Source: Galbitalea sp036266835 | Lineage (GTDB): Bacteria > Actinomycetota > Actinomycetes > Actinomycetales > Microbacteriaceae | Assembly (NCBI GenBank): GCA_036266835.1 | Contig: DATAXD010000001.1 | Coordinates: forward strand, 1 to 64,000 | Length of the DNA: 64,000 nucleotides | Direction of reading: 5' to 3' | Part shown: piece by piece, positions 8,934-17,533 of the stretch | Numbering within the stretch: position 1 is the first letter of the stretch | How the letters are laid out: every line of letters starts with the position of its first letter | Position numbers and translations under genes: made by a program | Notes under the pieces: generated by a model | What the model saw: only the letters and a program-made list of their open reading frames with translations | Told to the model about the DNA's origin: nothing | The model's database searches: none

Positions 8934-9937
8934 GTAGTTCAAACAGCAGCGCCCATCCCATCGAGGGGCGCAAACTGCTGCGCCTCGAAGTCCGCAACGC
9001 CCAGACTCCGATTGAACGCAAGCCAGCGTGGATCAAGACGACCGCTCGAATGGGTCCCGAGTACCAGCAGCTCCAGTCGCTGGTGAAGGACGAAGGCCTC
9101 CACACCGTGTGCCAGGAAGCCGGGTGCCCCAACATCTACGAGTGCTGGGAGGACCGCGAGGCGACATTCCTCATCGGTGGTTCGCAGTGCACGCGGCGTT
9201 GCGACTTCTGCCAGATCGACACCGGAAAGCCCGCCGACTACGACACCGACGAACCTCGCCGTGTCGCCGAGTCAGTTCGGGCAATGAACCTGCGCTACGC
9301 AACGATCACGGGTGTCGCACGTGACGATCTTCCGGATGAGGGCGCGTGGCTCCACGCCGAGACCGTGCGCCAGATCCACGCCCGGAACGCTGGCACCGGC
9401 GTCGAGATCCTCGCCACAGACTTCTCGGGCAAGCCGGAACTCCTGAACGTCGTGTTCGACTCGCGACCCGAGGTCTTCGGGCACAACGTTGAGACGGTAC
9501 CGCGAATCTTCAAGCGCATCCGTCCGGCCTTCCGGTACGAGCGCTCGCTCGATGTGCTCACGCAGGCTCGCGCCTACGGACTGATCACGAAGTCCAATCT
9601 CATCCTCGGGATGGGCGAGGACCGCGCCGAGATCAGCCAGGCGCTCCAAGACCTGCACGACGCGGGCACCGACATCATCACGGTCACCCAGTATCTGCGG
9701 CCGACCCCGAGGCATCTGCCGGTCGATCGCTGGGTACGCCCGGAGGAGTTCATCGACATCAAGTCCGAGGCGGAGGAGATCGGATTTCTCGGCGTTCTCG
9801 CCGGCCCGCTCGTTCGCTCGAGTTATCGGGCGGGTCGCCTCTGGGCTCAGTCGATGGTCGCTAAGGGGCGCGAGATTCCCGACGCCCTTTCTTCGCTCGC
9901 GGACGCCTCACTAGGCTTCGCGCAGGCGGTGTCCTGA
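8930..9937 (+). CDS. lipA: Lipoyl synthase (radical SAM)
   Basis: Inserts two sulfurs into protein-bound octanoyl groups using two Fe-S clusters. The auxiliary cluster ligands are in CQEAGCPNIYEC and the radical-SAM CxxxCxxC in CTRRCDFCQI. Further family motifs are ATDFSGKP, HNVETVPR and SNLILGMGE. Start chosen at TTG 8930 (TTGA overlap with lipB), giving 335 aa, which matches the family. A longer in-frame extension upstream would lie inside lipB and lacks similarity to LipA. The acyl-carrier/lipoate machinery is completed by sucB and lpdA just upstream. Confidence 0.94.
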   Translation: MSSSNSSAHPIEGRKLLRLEVRNAQTPIERKPAWIKTTARMGPEYQQLQSLVKDEGLHTVCQEAGCPNIYECWEDREATFLIGGSQCTRRCDFCQIDTGKPADYDTDEPRRVAESVRAMNLRYATITGVARDDLPDEGAWLHAETVRQIHARNAGTGVEILATDFSGKPELLNVVFDSRPEVFGHNVETVPRIFKRIRPAFRYERSLDVLTQARAYGLITKSNLILGMGEDRAEISQALQDLHDAGTDIITVTQYLRPTPRHLPVDRWVRPEEFIDIKSEAEEIGFLGVLAGPLVRSSYRAGRLWAQSMVAKGREIPDALSSLADASLGFAQAVS

Positions 9938-9976
9938 GTAGGCCGCGACGAAGTCGCAGCCGTATCGAACGGGCCG

Positions 9977-9982
9977 TATCCT
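9977..9982 (+). promoter_or_regulatory. -10-like hexamer of the DUF4191 gene
   Basis: TATCCT, 6 nt before the ATG at 9989. Confidence 0.4.
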
Positions 9983-9988
9983 AGACGG

Positions 9989-10699
9989 ATGGCACGAGCA
10001 GAACAGCCCGCAAAAAAGGAAAAGCAGCCCAACCGCGTAAAGCAGATGTGGGACGTCTTCCAGATGACCCGCAAGCACGACAATCGTGCGATCTGGTTCA
10101 TGCTGCTCGGGTTTATTCCGCCACTCATTGCCGGTTTTGCGCTCGGCTTCCTGCTCCCCGGGTCGTCGCTGCTCACCGAGATCTCCTACCCAATCGTCGG
10201 TGCGATGGCCGGGCTGCTGCTGGTACTCATCATCCTAGGCCGACGAGCCGAGCGCGCGGCGTACACACAGATTGAGGGACAGGCCGGTGCCGTGGGCGCG
10301 GTACTCAAGAACTCGGTGCGCCGTGGATGGCAGACCAGCGAGATGCCGGTGAACGTGAGCCCCCGCACGCAGGATGCCGTCTACCGAGCGATCGGCCGCG
10401 GCGGAATCGCACTCATCGGCGAAGGCCCTCGATCACGCACGCAGCGGATGCTCGAGGAAGAGCGTCGCACGGTGGCGCGAGTGCTTCCCAACGTTCCGAT
10501 CACGTTCCTCTATGTCGGACCGGATGAGGACTCGATCCCGCTCTACAAGCTCGCCGGTCGACTTCAGCGCATCAAACCCGCTCTTCGCAAGGCCGAGGTC
10601 ATCGCGGTCGGCAATCGGCTCGCATCCCTCACCAAGCCGCCCGTCGGAATCCCGAAGGGGATCGATCCCAACCGGATGCGACCACAGCGCCAACGCTGA
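9989..10699 (+). CDS. DUF4191 family membrane protein
   Basis: Protein of 236 aa, belonging by content and position (immediately after lipA) to the actinobacterial DUF4191 family; function unknown. A basic N-terminus of ~30 residues precedes two transmembrane helices (about 34-57, IWFMLLGFIPPLIAGFALG, and 66-83, PIVGAMAGLLLVLIILG). A ~150-residue soluble domain then includes GQAGAVGAVLKNSVRRGW and RGGIALIGEGPRSRTQRM. No enzymatic motif is recognised. The ATG follows TATCCT by 6 nt, so a separate leaderless transcript is possible despite the short distance to lipA. Confidence 0.85.
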   Translation: MARAEQPAKKEKQPNRVKQMWDVFQMTRKHDNRAIWFMLLGFIPPLIAGFALGFLLPGSSLLTEISYPIVGAMAGLLLVLIILGRRAERAAYTQIEGQAGAVGAVLKNSVRRGWQTSEMPVNVSPRTQDAVYRAIGRGGIALIGEGPRSRTQRMLEEERRTVARVLPNVPITFLYVGPDEDSIPLYKLAGRLQRIKPALRKAEVIAVGNRLASLTKPPVGIPKGIDPNRMRPQRQR

Positions 10700-10713
10700 C
10701 CGAGGCGCCGCCC

Positions 10714-11319
10714 ATGCCGCCGGCGAAGCCGTGGAATCACAACATCGCATACTTCCCCTTCATCGAGAAGGTGGCACGGTCGCAGTCACGCCGTTCGGCA
10801 ATCGACGTCGGAACCGGCGACGGGATGCTCGCGGCAAGACTCGCGGAATTCATCCCGATTGTCGTCGGGCTTGATGTAGACGAGGCGCAGGCGGATGCCG
10901 CTGCCGCGGCCCATCCATCCGTCCCGGGCTTGCGCTTTGAGACCGGCGACGTGCTCACCAAGCATCCGAAGGAAGAGCCCTTCGATTTCGTCGCCTGCAG
11001 CGCAACCATCCATCATCTCGACCTGATGCCGGCACTCCGTCGGCTTCGGGAGCTGACCGCACCGGGAGGCACGCTGGTCATCGTGGGTCTCGCCACGAAC
11101 TCATCGGCGCTCGACTGGCTCATCGCTGCCGCGAGCGCCGTGCCGGTGCGGCTCGCCCGGATCGGCCGAGGCTGGCACGACCATGGTGCGCCACGGCAGG
11201 ATCCGCGTGACTCGTGGACGGAGGTCCGTCGAGCGGTACGCGCGGAGCTCCCCGACTCACAGTGGCGACGCCGCTTTTACTGGCGCTACTCTGTCGTCTG
11301 GAATCGAGCTAGCGCCTGA
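10714..11319 (+). CDS. Class I SAM-dependent methyltransferase
   Basis: Methyltransferase of 201 aa, target unknown. Motif I is AIDVGTGDGMLAARLAE, followed by the acidic residues VVGLDVDE that hold the SAM ribose, then FVACSATIHHLDLM (motif IV region) and LRELTAPGGTLVIVG (post-motif). It starts 14 nt after the DUF4191 stop and is probably cotranscribed. Its last 11 nt overlap the convergent RDD gene. Confidence 0.85.
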   Translation: MPPAKPWNHNIAYFPFIEKVARSQSRRSAIDVGTGDGMLAARLAEFIPIVVGLDVDEAQADAAAAAHPSVPGLRFETGDVLTKHPKEEPFDFVACSATIHHLDLMPALRRLRELTAPGGTLVIVGLATNSSALDWLIAAASAVPVRLARIGRGWHDHGAPRQDPRDSWTEVRRAVRAELPDSQWRRRFYWRYSVVWNRASA

Positions 11320-11719
11320 CGAGAATCGTCCCGGCCCAGCGATCGTGCAGCCCTCGCTGATCCCTGTCGTAGATGACCGCGGGAATGAACAGCATGAGCA
11401 GAAGGGTGCGCACGAGCGGTCGCCACACGCCGAGGTAGCCGGGCACCACCGGAACCACTCGCAAACCAAAGATCAGATGGCCGACGCTCCCGTTGATGAC
11501 GAGCAGGAACACGACCTGCAGGACACCGAAAATCACCAGGATGGCGAACCCGTTGTTGTCCGGGCGGAAGAACGCGTACGCGAGCAGATACGCGATGCCC
11601 CAGTCAATGGCTAACGCGCCCAGCCTGCGGCCAAACCGACCGATGGAACGTGGTCCTGCCTCCGGGAGACCCAGCCGTTTGCCCGGCCAGTCGGCGGGGA
11701 TGCGAGAGACTGCCGACAC
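11309..11719 (-). CDS. RDD family membrane protein
   Basis: Small membrane protein of 136 aa with the RDD domain: R in RFGRRLGALAIDW, then D residues near the first helix. Three hydrophobic segments are visible (about 32-46, 54-76, 103-116). The C-terminus RGLHDRWAGTILVRR is typical of RDD proteins. Function is not established; some RDD proteins act in ion transport. GTG at 11719 is preceded by TAGAAT with a 6-nt gap. It diverges from glnA, whose GlnR box lies 30-70 bp away. Confidence 0.85.
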   Translation of the reverse strand: MSAVSRIPADWPGKRLGLPEAGPRSIGRFGRRLGALAIDWGIAYLLAYAFFRPDNNGFAILVIFGVLQVVFLLVINGSVGHLIFGLRVVPVVPGYLGVWRPLVRTLLLMLFIPAVIYDRDQRGLHDRWAGTILVRR

Positions 11720-11725
11720 AGAACA

Positions 11726-11731
11726 ATTCTA
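11726..11731 (-). promoter_or_regulatory. -10 hexamer of the RDD gene (leaderless)
   Basis: TAGAAT on the minus strand, 6 nt from the GTG start at 11719. Confidence 0.5.
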
Positions 11732-11750
11732 CGCAAGGCCAAAAAGTCTC

Positions 11751-11788
11751 GTAACATCGCGGAAACAACAGCGTCACTACCGCGAAAC
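11751..11788 (+). promoter_or_regulatory. Double GlnR-type operator upstream of glnA
   Basis: Reads GTAAC-n6-GAAAC-n6-GTCAC-n6-GAAAC, exactly the two-site architecture described for actinobacterial GlnR (gTnAc-n6-GaAAc repeated with n6). It lies 75 bp before the glnA start and 32 bp from the RDD start. No glnR gene is in the window. Confidence 0.75.
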
Positions 11789-11862
11789 TGAATCACCGTA
11801 GCCTCAACGCGTAGCTGCGACTGCAGTTGCGCCCTCGTCACAACCCATTTGGAGTCGCCACA

Positions 11863-13287
11863 ATGTTCAAAGATTCCTCGGAGGTACTGAAGTACATCAA
11901 GGACAGCGACGTGAAGTTCCTTGACATCCGCTTCACCGACCTACCAGGCGTGCAGCAACACTTCAACATCCCCGCCTCGACCGTCGACGAGGACTTCTTC
12001 GCAGTCGGACAGCTCTTCGATGGCTCATCGATCCGTGGATTCGCGAACATCCACGAGTCCGACATGCAGCTGATTCCGGATGTCACGACGGCGTACGTCG
12101 ATCCATTCCGGGTCGAGAAGACGCTCATCATGCTGTTCGACATCTACAACCCGCGCAACGGCGAGATCTACCACCGCGATCCGCGTCAGGTCGCCAAGAA
12201 GGCCGAGAAGTACCTCGCGTCGACCGGCATCGCAGACACCGCATTCTTTGCACCGGAGGCCGAGTTCTACATCTTCGACGACGTGCGCTACGAAGTGAAG
12301 CAGAACAAGAGCTTCTACGCGGTCGACTCTGACGAGGCCGCCTGGAACTCCGGTCGTCGCGAAGAAGGCGGCAACCTCGCCAACAAGACCCCGTATAAGG
12401 GCGGCTACTTCCCGGTGAGCCCTATCGACAAGCAGGGCGACCTGCGGGACGACATCAGCCTCAAGCTCATCGAATCCGGACTCATCCTCGAACGCGCCCA
12501 CCACGAAGTCGGCACCGGCGGACAGGCCGAGATCAACTACCGCTTCAACACGATGGTGAACGCGGCGGATGACCTCCTTAAGTTCAAGTACATCGTCAAG
12601 AACACGGCTCTCGAGTGGGGCAAGGCTGCGACATTCATGCCAAAGCCGCTGTTCGGCGACAACGGGTCCGGCATGCACACCCACCAGTCGCTGTGGAATG
12701 CGGGCACTCCCCTGTTCTACGACGAGTCTGGCTATGGCGGATTGTCCGACATCGCGCGCTGGTACATCGGCGGCCTGCTCAAGCACGCGCCAGCTGTTCT
12801 GGCGTTCACCAACCCGACGCTCAACTCCTACCGCCGCCTCGTGCCCGGCTTCGAGGCGCCCGTGAACCTGGTGTACTCGGCGGGCAACCGGTCCGCATCC
12901 ATTCGCATCCCGATCACCGGCACGAACCCTAAGGCCAAGCGCATCGAATTCCGAGCGCCGGATGCCTCGGGCAACCCGTACCTCGCGTTCGCCGCGCAGA
13001 TGATGGCCGGTCTCGACGGAATCAAGAACAAGATCGAGCCGCATGAGCCGGTCGACAAAGACCTCTACGAGCTGCCGCCCGAGGAGGCCAAGAACATCCC
13101 GCAGGTTCCCGGTTCGCTCGCCGAGGTGCTGATCGCACTCGAGAACGACCACGAGTTCCTGACCGCCGGCGGGGTGTTCACGCCCGACCTGATCGAGACC
13201 TGGATCGCGTACAAGCGCGAGAAGGAGATCATCCCGTCGTCGCAACGCCCACATCCGTTCGAGTACGAGCTGTACTTCTCGGTGTAG
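11863..13287 (+). CDS. glnA: Glutamine synthetase type I
   Basis: Ammonium-assimilating GS-I of 474 aa (a dodecamer in this family). Motifs include FDGSSIRGF, the glutamate/ATP site region FMPKPLFGDNGSGMHTHQSLW, NRSASIRIP and the adenylylation loop DLYELPPEE, where the Tyr is the likely target of GlnE. ATG at 11863 is chosen because the protein then begins MFKDSSEVLKYI like other GS-I enzymes, and GGAG sits at 11850-11853. A longer in-frame start exists at 11827 but adds non-homologous residues. Expression is expected to respond to nitrogen through the GlnR box at 11751-11788. Confidence 0.96.
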   Translation: MFKDSSEVLKYIKDSDVKFLDIRFTDLPGVQQHFNIPASTVDEDFFAVGQLFDGSSIRGFANIHESDMQLIPDVTTAYVDPFRVEKTLIMLFDIYNPRNGEIYHRDPRQVAKKAEKYLASTGIADTAFFAPEAEFYIFDDVRYEVKQNKSFYAVDSDEAAWNSGRREEGGNLANKTPYKGGYFPVSPIDKQGDLRDDISLKLIESGLILERAHHEVGTGGQAEINYRFNTMVNAADDLLKFKYIVKNTALEWGKAATFMPKPLFGDNGSGMHTHQSLWNAGTPLFYDESGYGGLSDIARWYIGGLLKHAPAVLAFTNPTLNSYRRLVPGFEAPVNLVYSAGNRSASIRIPITGTNPKAKRIEFRAPDASGNPYLAFAAQMMAGLDGIKNKIEPHEPVDKDLYELPPEEAKNIPQVPGSLAEVLIALENDHEFLTAGGVFTPDLIETWIAYKREKEIIPSSQRPHPFEYELYFSV

Positions 13288-13305
13288 TCACCCGCAGATC
13301 TCACA

Positions 13306-13364
13306 ACTCAGGCCCCACGCGCTGCCGACTCTGCTTTCCAGTCGCCAAGCTGTGGGGCCTGAGT
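13306..13364. terminator. Long-stem palindrome after glnA
   Basis: Perfect 13-bp arms ACTCAGGCCCCAC and GTGGGGCCTGAGT separated by 33 nt, with an inner CGACT/AGTCG pairing. TTTTG follows on the plus strand. Lies between the convergent ends of glnA and the SDR gene, so it may terminate both. Confidence 0.5.
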
Positions 13365-13393
13365 TTTGTGGGGTTTAGGTCTTTGGGCGGAAC

Positions 13394-14425
13394 CTACGGC
13401 TTGGCCAGGCCCAGATCGATCAGGCTGTGGGCCGTCGCGAGGATGGCCTCTTCGTTCGTGCGCGGTTTCCAGCCGAGAACCTTCTTCGCCTTCGCGTTGC
13501 TCGCCTGCTTGGGTTTGCCCAGTTGTGACAGGTTCTCGCGGAGGGCTGGCACCGCGACCGACAGCGCGCGCACGACCCAGTTCGGCAGCACTCGTGTCGG
13601 CACGTGCTTCGCGGCGTCGCCCAGGTTGTCACGAAGTACAACCGCAACCGCCGGGATCGACATCGCCGGACCCGCGATCGCCAGGAACCGCTCACCGACC
13701 GCCTTCGGGTTCGTCATCGCGAGGAGGTGCGCACCGGCAACATCTCGGACGTCGACGATGCCGAACGAGATCTGTGGCATACCCGGCATGTCGCCGTTGA
13801 GAAGGCGGATCGCGAGGTCGATGGACGTCGAGACCTCTTTGCTCAGAGCAGGGCCGAGAATGCCGACCGGGTTGATCACCGAGAGCTCAAGGCCGCCGCC
13901 TTCGGACTGGATGAAATCCCACGCCGCGCGCTCGGCCAGCGTCTTCGACTTCACGTAGGCGGTGACCTTATCGTTCGGGTTCGTCCAGTCGGTCTCGTCG
14001 AACGGGCGGCCCTCGGGCGGAGCGCTGTAGCCGACGGCGGCGAATGACGAGGTAAGAACGACGCGCTTGACTTTGGCGTCCCTCGCAGCCCGAAGCACCC
14101 GGAGCGCACCCTCGCGGGCCGGAATGATCAGGTCGTCCTCGTTCCTGGGCTGGGTCGCCGGAAACGGCGAGGCGACATGGAGCACGTACGTGCAGCCCTT
14201 TACCGCATCCGCCCATCCGTCGTCCGAGAGCAGGTCGGCGGCAATAAAGGACAACCGGTCGACAGACTTGGCGCCAGCGTTCTTCAACGTCGCGCGGACG
14301 GCCGGCTCACGGCTGAGCGAACGTACACTCGTCCGAACCGTGTAGCCGGCGTTGAGCAACTGCAGGATGCAGTGGGCACCGACAAAGCCGGACCCGCCGG
14401 TGACCAGAACTGTTTCGCCGCTCAT
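13394..14425 (-). CDS. NAD(P)-dependent SDR/epimerase-type oxidoreductase
   Basis: Extended short-chain dehydrogenase of 343 aa, resembling dihydroflavonol-4-reductase/aldehyde reductases. The N-terminal Rossmann motif is VLVTGGSGFVGAHC, and an Arg-rich NADP-type segment SVRSLSRE follows. TSSFAAVGY supplies the active-site Ser region, and a Tyr-x-x-x-Lys is seen as YVKSK. Substrate unknown. The ATG at 14425 has a GAGAGG-like site upstream. The longer in-frame extension upstream shows no homology. It is isolated between the glnA locus and glnE. Confidence 0.85.
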   Translation of the reverse strand: MSGETVLVTGGSGFVGAHCILQLLNAGYTVRTSVRSLSREPAVRATLKNAGAKSVDRLSFIAADLLSDDGWADAVKGCTYVLHVASPFPATQPRNEDDLIIPAREGALRVLRAARDAKVKRVVLTSSFAAVGYSAPPEGRPFDETDWTNPNDKVTAYVKSKTLAERAAWDFIQSEGGGLELSVINPVGILGPALSKEVSTSIDLAIRLLNGDMPGMPQISFGIVDVRDVAGAHLLAMTNPKAVGERFLAIAGPAMSIPAVAVVLRDNLGDAAKHVPTRVLPNWVVRALSVAVPALRENLSQLGKPKQASNAKAKKVLGWKPRTNEEAILATAHSLIDLGLAKP

Positions 14426-14507
14426 TGAGGCCTCTCCACGAATAGATAGTGCCGATTCTCGCACCGTGGCTTGCATCCCGTGGACAAAGTCGCGCCGGCA
14501 CGTATCG

Positions 14508-14574
14508 CAAAGTCGGAACCACATCTGACACGCCGCCCGCAGCGGCTGGCGTGGCACACTGGATTCCGACTTTG
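14508..14574. terminator. Bipartite palindrome between glnE and the SDR gene
   Basis: Outer perfect 11-bp arms CAAAGTCGGAA / TTCCGACTTTG enclose an inner hairpin CACGCC / GGCGTG. Lies 17 bp beyond the glnE stop (minus strand), so a terminator of the glnA2-glnE transcript is the simplest reading. Confidence 0.45.
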
Positions 14575-14590
14575 GGATGGGGGCAGCGCT

Positions 14591-17533
14591 TCAGCCGGTT
14601 GTCGTCGCGGTGGTGGTCACGCCGTAGAAACGTCGCTCGAAGACCTGGCGGGCCAGCCTGGTGGTGCGCAGGTAATCCTCTTCGAGCTGGCTCGCGGATC
14701 CCGGCGGGTAGTTCAGCAGTCGAGCGATGCCATCGAGCGCCTGGCGGTCGGTCGGGAGCACGTCCGTTGTTCGCGCAGCCCAGAGCGTCATGGCCGACCG
14801 CGCGCGGGATGCGATGAGCCAGGCCTCGCGGAGCTTCCGGGCGTCCGCATCCGGGACGAGCTTCGCCGCCGCCGCGACGTCCAGCGCATCCAGCGTCGAT
14901 GTGGTGCGTAGCCCGGGAATCGAAGCACCGTGCTGTAGCTGCAACAGCTGCACGAACCATTCGACGTCACTGAGCGAGCCGCGCCCGAGCTTGAGATGCC
15001 GCGCGGGATCCGCACCCTGGGGCAGCCGTTCAGACTCCACGCGAGCCTTGATGCGCTTGATCTCGCGCACCTCCTGCTCGCCGATCTTCGCCGGGTATCG
15101 GATGCTGTCGGCCAGCGCCTCGAAGTCGCGAATAAGCTCGGGGTCGCCCGCCACACCGCGGGCGCGAAGCAATGCCTGGGCCTCCCAGGTCAAAGACCAA
15201 CGCTCGTAGTACGCCCGATAACTCTCCAGAGACCGCACGATCGCGCCGTTCTTGCCCTCGGGGCGCAGCCCGACATCCAGATCGATCGGGAGACGCAGGT
15301 CTTCGGTCAGACGGTTGATCGCCTGGATGACCAGCTCGGAAGCGGCCTGCGCTTCTTCACCCATCGCCGTCGTTGGTCGGTACACGTAGACGATGTCCAC
15401 GTCGGATCCGAAACCGACTTCACCACCGCCGTACCGGCCCATCGCGACGATCGCGAACTCCATACCGTCGATGTTGAGTCTGGCGAGCCTGAGCATCCCG
15501 GTGAGCAGCGCCGTCGTGATGTCGCTGAGGGCGACGCCGACCTCCGAAACAGTCACCATGCCGAGGATCGCGCCGATAGCAATGCGCAAGATCTCTCGGC
15601 GACGTGCGGTTCGCAGGGCGAGGGCCGCGGCCTCGATATCGTCGTCGTGCCGGGCGATCGTCGCGTCCGTTTCCTCGAGCAGCACCCCGAGGGCGCGCGG
15701 TCGCAGCTCATCCTCGTTCTCCAGCCAGGCTGCGCCATCCGGAATGCGCTCCAGAAGGTTGCTAACGAATCGAGAACCCGACAGCACGTTGGTCAGTCGC
15801 TGTGCTGCGCCGGATGAGTCCCGCAGCATCCGCAGGAACCAGTACGCCTCGCCCAGGTCGTCGCTCAGTCGGCGAAACGCCAGCAGTCCGTGATCGGGAT
15901 CGGCGCCTTCGGCGAACCAGCCGAGCATGACAGGAAGAAGAGTGCGCTGGATGGTGGCTCGCCGCGACACCCCGCCAGTAAGCGCGGCGATGTGCCGGAG
16001 AGCTCCGGCCGGATCACGGAATCCGATCGCGGCCAGTCGGGCCTCGGCCTGCTCGCTGGACAGCGTTAGACCGTCGCCCGGCAGCGCCGCCACCGCGCTG
16101 AGAAGTGGCCGGTAGAACAGGCGCTCGTGAAGGCTGCGCACCTCGTGCTTCGTCTGCTGCCACGCCTCGTACAACTCGTCCGCGCCGGCGTAGAGACCGG
16201 TTGCTCGCGCCAGGATCCGGAGCGCTTCCGGGTCGCGCGGCATGAGATGCGTCCGTGTCAGCCGGTCGAGTTGCAGGCGATGTTCGAGCAGCCGCAGGAA
16301 CCGATAATCCCTCGAGAACTCGGATGCCTCGACACGGCCGATATATCCCTGCGCGGCCAGCGCGACCAGCGCGGGAAGCGTCGCCCGCTGGCGCACGTCC
16401 GGGTCGAGCTGGCCGTGCACGAGCTGCAGCAGCTGGATGGTGAATTCGACATCCCTCAATCCGCCGGGGCCGAGCTTCAACTGAATTTCGCGCTCGTCCT
16501 GCGGGATGTTCTCGGTGACCCGCTCGCGCATGCGCTGTACCGATTCCACGAAACCTTCGCGACCCGCGCTCGACCAGACCAGTGGGGCCACTCCATCGAC
16601 GTAGCGCTGCCCGAGTTCCAGGTCTCCCGCCATCGGGCGTGCCTTGAGCAGAGCCTGGAACTCCCATCCCTTCGCCCAGCGCTCGTAGTAGGCGAGATGG
16701 GATTCGAGTGTGCGCACGAGCGCACCGTCCTTGCCCTCCGGCCGAAGGTTCGCATCGACCTCCCAGAGCATCGGCTCGGAGGCGAGCTCCTGAATCCCGC
16801 GGGCGGTGTGCATCGCGAGGCGGGTGCCGATTTCGACCGCTTTGTCGGACCCCAGGTCACCCTCCGCCTCAACGACGAAAATGACATCGACGTCGCTCAC
16901 GTAGTTGAGTTCGCGGGCCCCGGATTTTCCCATGCCGATAATCGCAAGATGTGTGTGTGCGATGTCGGCGGTCGCAAACTTCGCAGTGCGACGTGCAACG
17001 TCCAGCGACGCATCGAGAGCGGCACCCGCGAGGTCCGCCAGCATTCCAGTGACCTGGGAGACGGCGGTCAGCGGATCCGGGTTCGATAGGTCCCACGCGG
17101 CGAGCGCAGCGAGGTGGCGGCGATAGCGCACTCGCAGAGCCGTGAAGGCCGCGTCATCCGTCAGCTTTGCGACCGAGGCGATCAGGTCGGCGCGCAGTTC
17201 GTCCGCAGACGGCAGCGTGTCGAGCGACCGGCCGAGAACGGAGAGTTGTTCGGGATGCCGCAGGAAGAACTCCGCAATGCCCCGAGATGCACCGAGAATC
17301 CGGATCAGCCGGTCCGTGGCATCGGGCTTAGCGAGCAGCGTGTCGACGTCGCGTGGCGCACGACCGCGCAACTCTCCCAACAACCGAAGCGCCTGGTCGG
17401 CATCGGCGGCATGCGCGAAGTGCGGGATGACCTCGTCGGGCAGGGCGTCCAAAAGCTGTCGGGTGGAACCAAGCTCGGTAAAGCCGAGTCTGGCTAGTTC
17501 GGTGAGCTTTGCCTGGGGGCGCGGATCCGTCAC
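14591..17533 (-). CDS. glnE: Bifunctional glutamine synthetase adenylyltransferase/deadenylase
   Basis: Controls glutamine synthetase by adding or removing AMP on its Tyr. The 980-aa chain has two nucleotidyltransferase units. The N-terminal deadenylylating one has GMGKSGARELNYVSDVDVIF, the C-terminal adenylylating one has MGRYGGGEVGFGSDVDIVY, and each is followed by a helical GlnD-UR/UTase-like domain. Start is taken as GTG 17533, which overlaps the glnA2 stop as GTGA and gives the family's ~1000-aa length. Longer upstream frames run inside glnA2. The gene order glnA-glnE-glnA2 recalls mycobacteria. Confidence 0.93.
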   Translation of the reverse strand: MTDPRPQAKLTELARLGFTELGSTRQLLDALPDEVIPHFAHAADADQALRLLGELRGRAPRDVDTLLAKPDATDRLIRILGASRGIAEFFLRHPEQLSVLGRSLDTLPSADELRADLIASVAKLTDDAAFTALRVRYRRHLAALAAWDLSNPDPLTAVSQVTGMLADLAGAALDASLDVARRTAKFATADIAHTHLAIIGMGKSGARELNYVSDVDVIFVVEAEGDLGSDKAVEIGTRLAMHTARGIQELASEPMLWEVDANLRPEGKDGALVRTLESHLAYYERWAKGWEFQALLKARPMAGDLELGQRYVDGVAPLVWSSAGREGFVESVQRMRERVTENIPQDEREIQLKLGPGGLRDVEFTIQLLQLVHGQLDPDVRQRATLPALVALAAQGYIGRVEASEFSRDYRFLRLLEHRLQLDRLTRTHLMPRDPEALRILARATGLYAGADELYEAWQQTKHEVRSLHERLFYRPLLSAVAALPGDGLTLSSEQAEARLAAIGFRDPAGALRHIAALTGGVSRRATIQRTLLPVMLGWFAEGADPDHGLLAFRRLSDDLGEAYWFLRMLRDSSGAAQRLTNVLSGSRFVSNLLERIPDGAAWLENEDELRPRALGVLLEETDATIARHDDDIEAAALALRTARRREILRIAIGAILGMVTVSEVGVALSDITTALLTGMLRLARLNIDGMEFAIVAMGRYGGGEVGFGSDVDIVYVYRPTTAMGEEAQAASELVIQAINRLTEDLRLPIDLDVGLRPEGKNGAIVRSLESYRAYYERWSLTWEAQALLRARGVAGDPELIRDFEALADSIRYPAKIGEQEVREIKRIKARVESERLPQGADPARHLKLGRGSLSDVEWFVQLLQLQHGASIPGLRTTSTLDALDVAAAAKLVPDADARKLREAWLIASRARSAMTLWAARTTDVLPTDRQALDGIARLLNYPPGSASQLEEDYLRTTRLARQVFERRFYGVTTTATTTG

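Noticed and set aside
12025..13254. Long open frame antisense to glnA
   Set aside because: Mirrors codon periodicity of a strongly conserved gene in GC-rich DNA; no recognisable domain.
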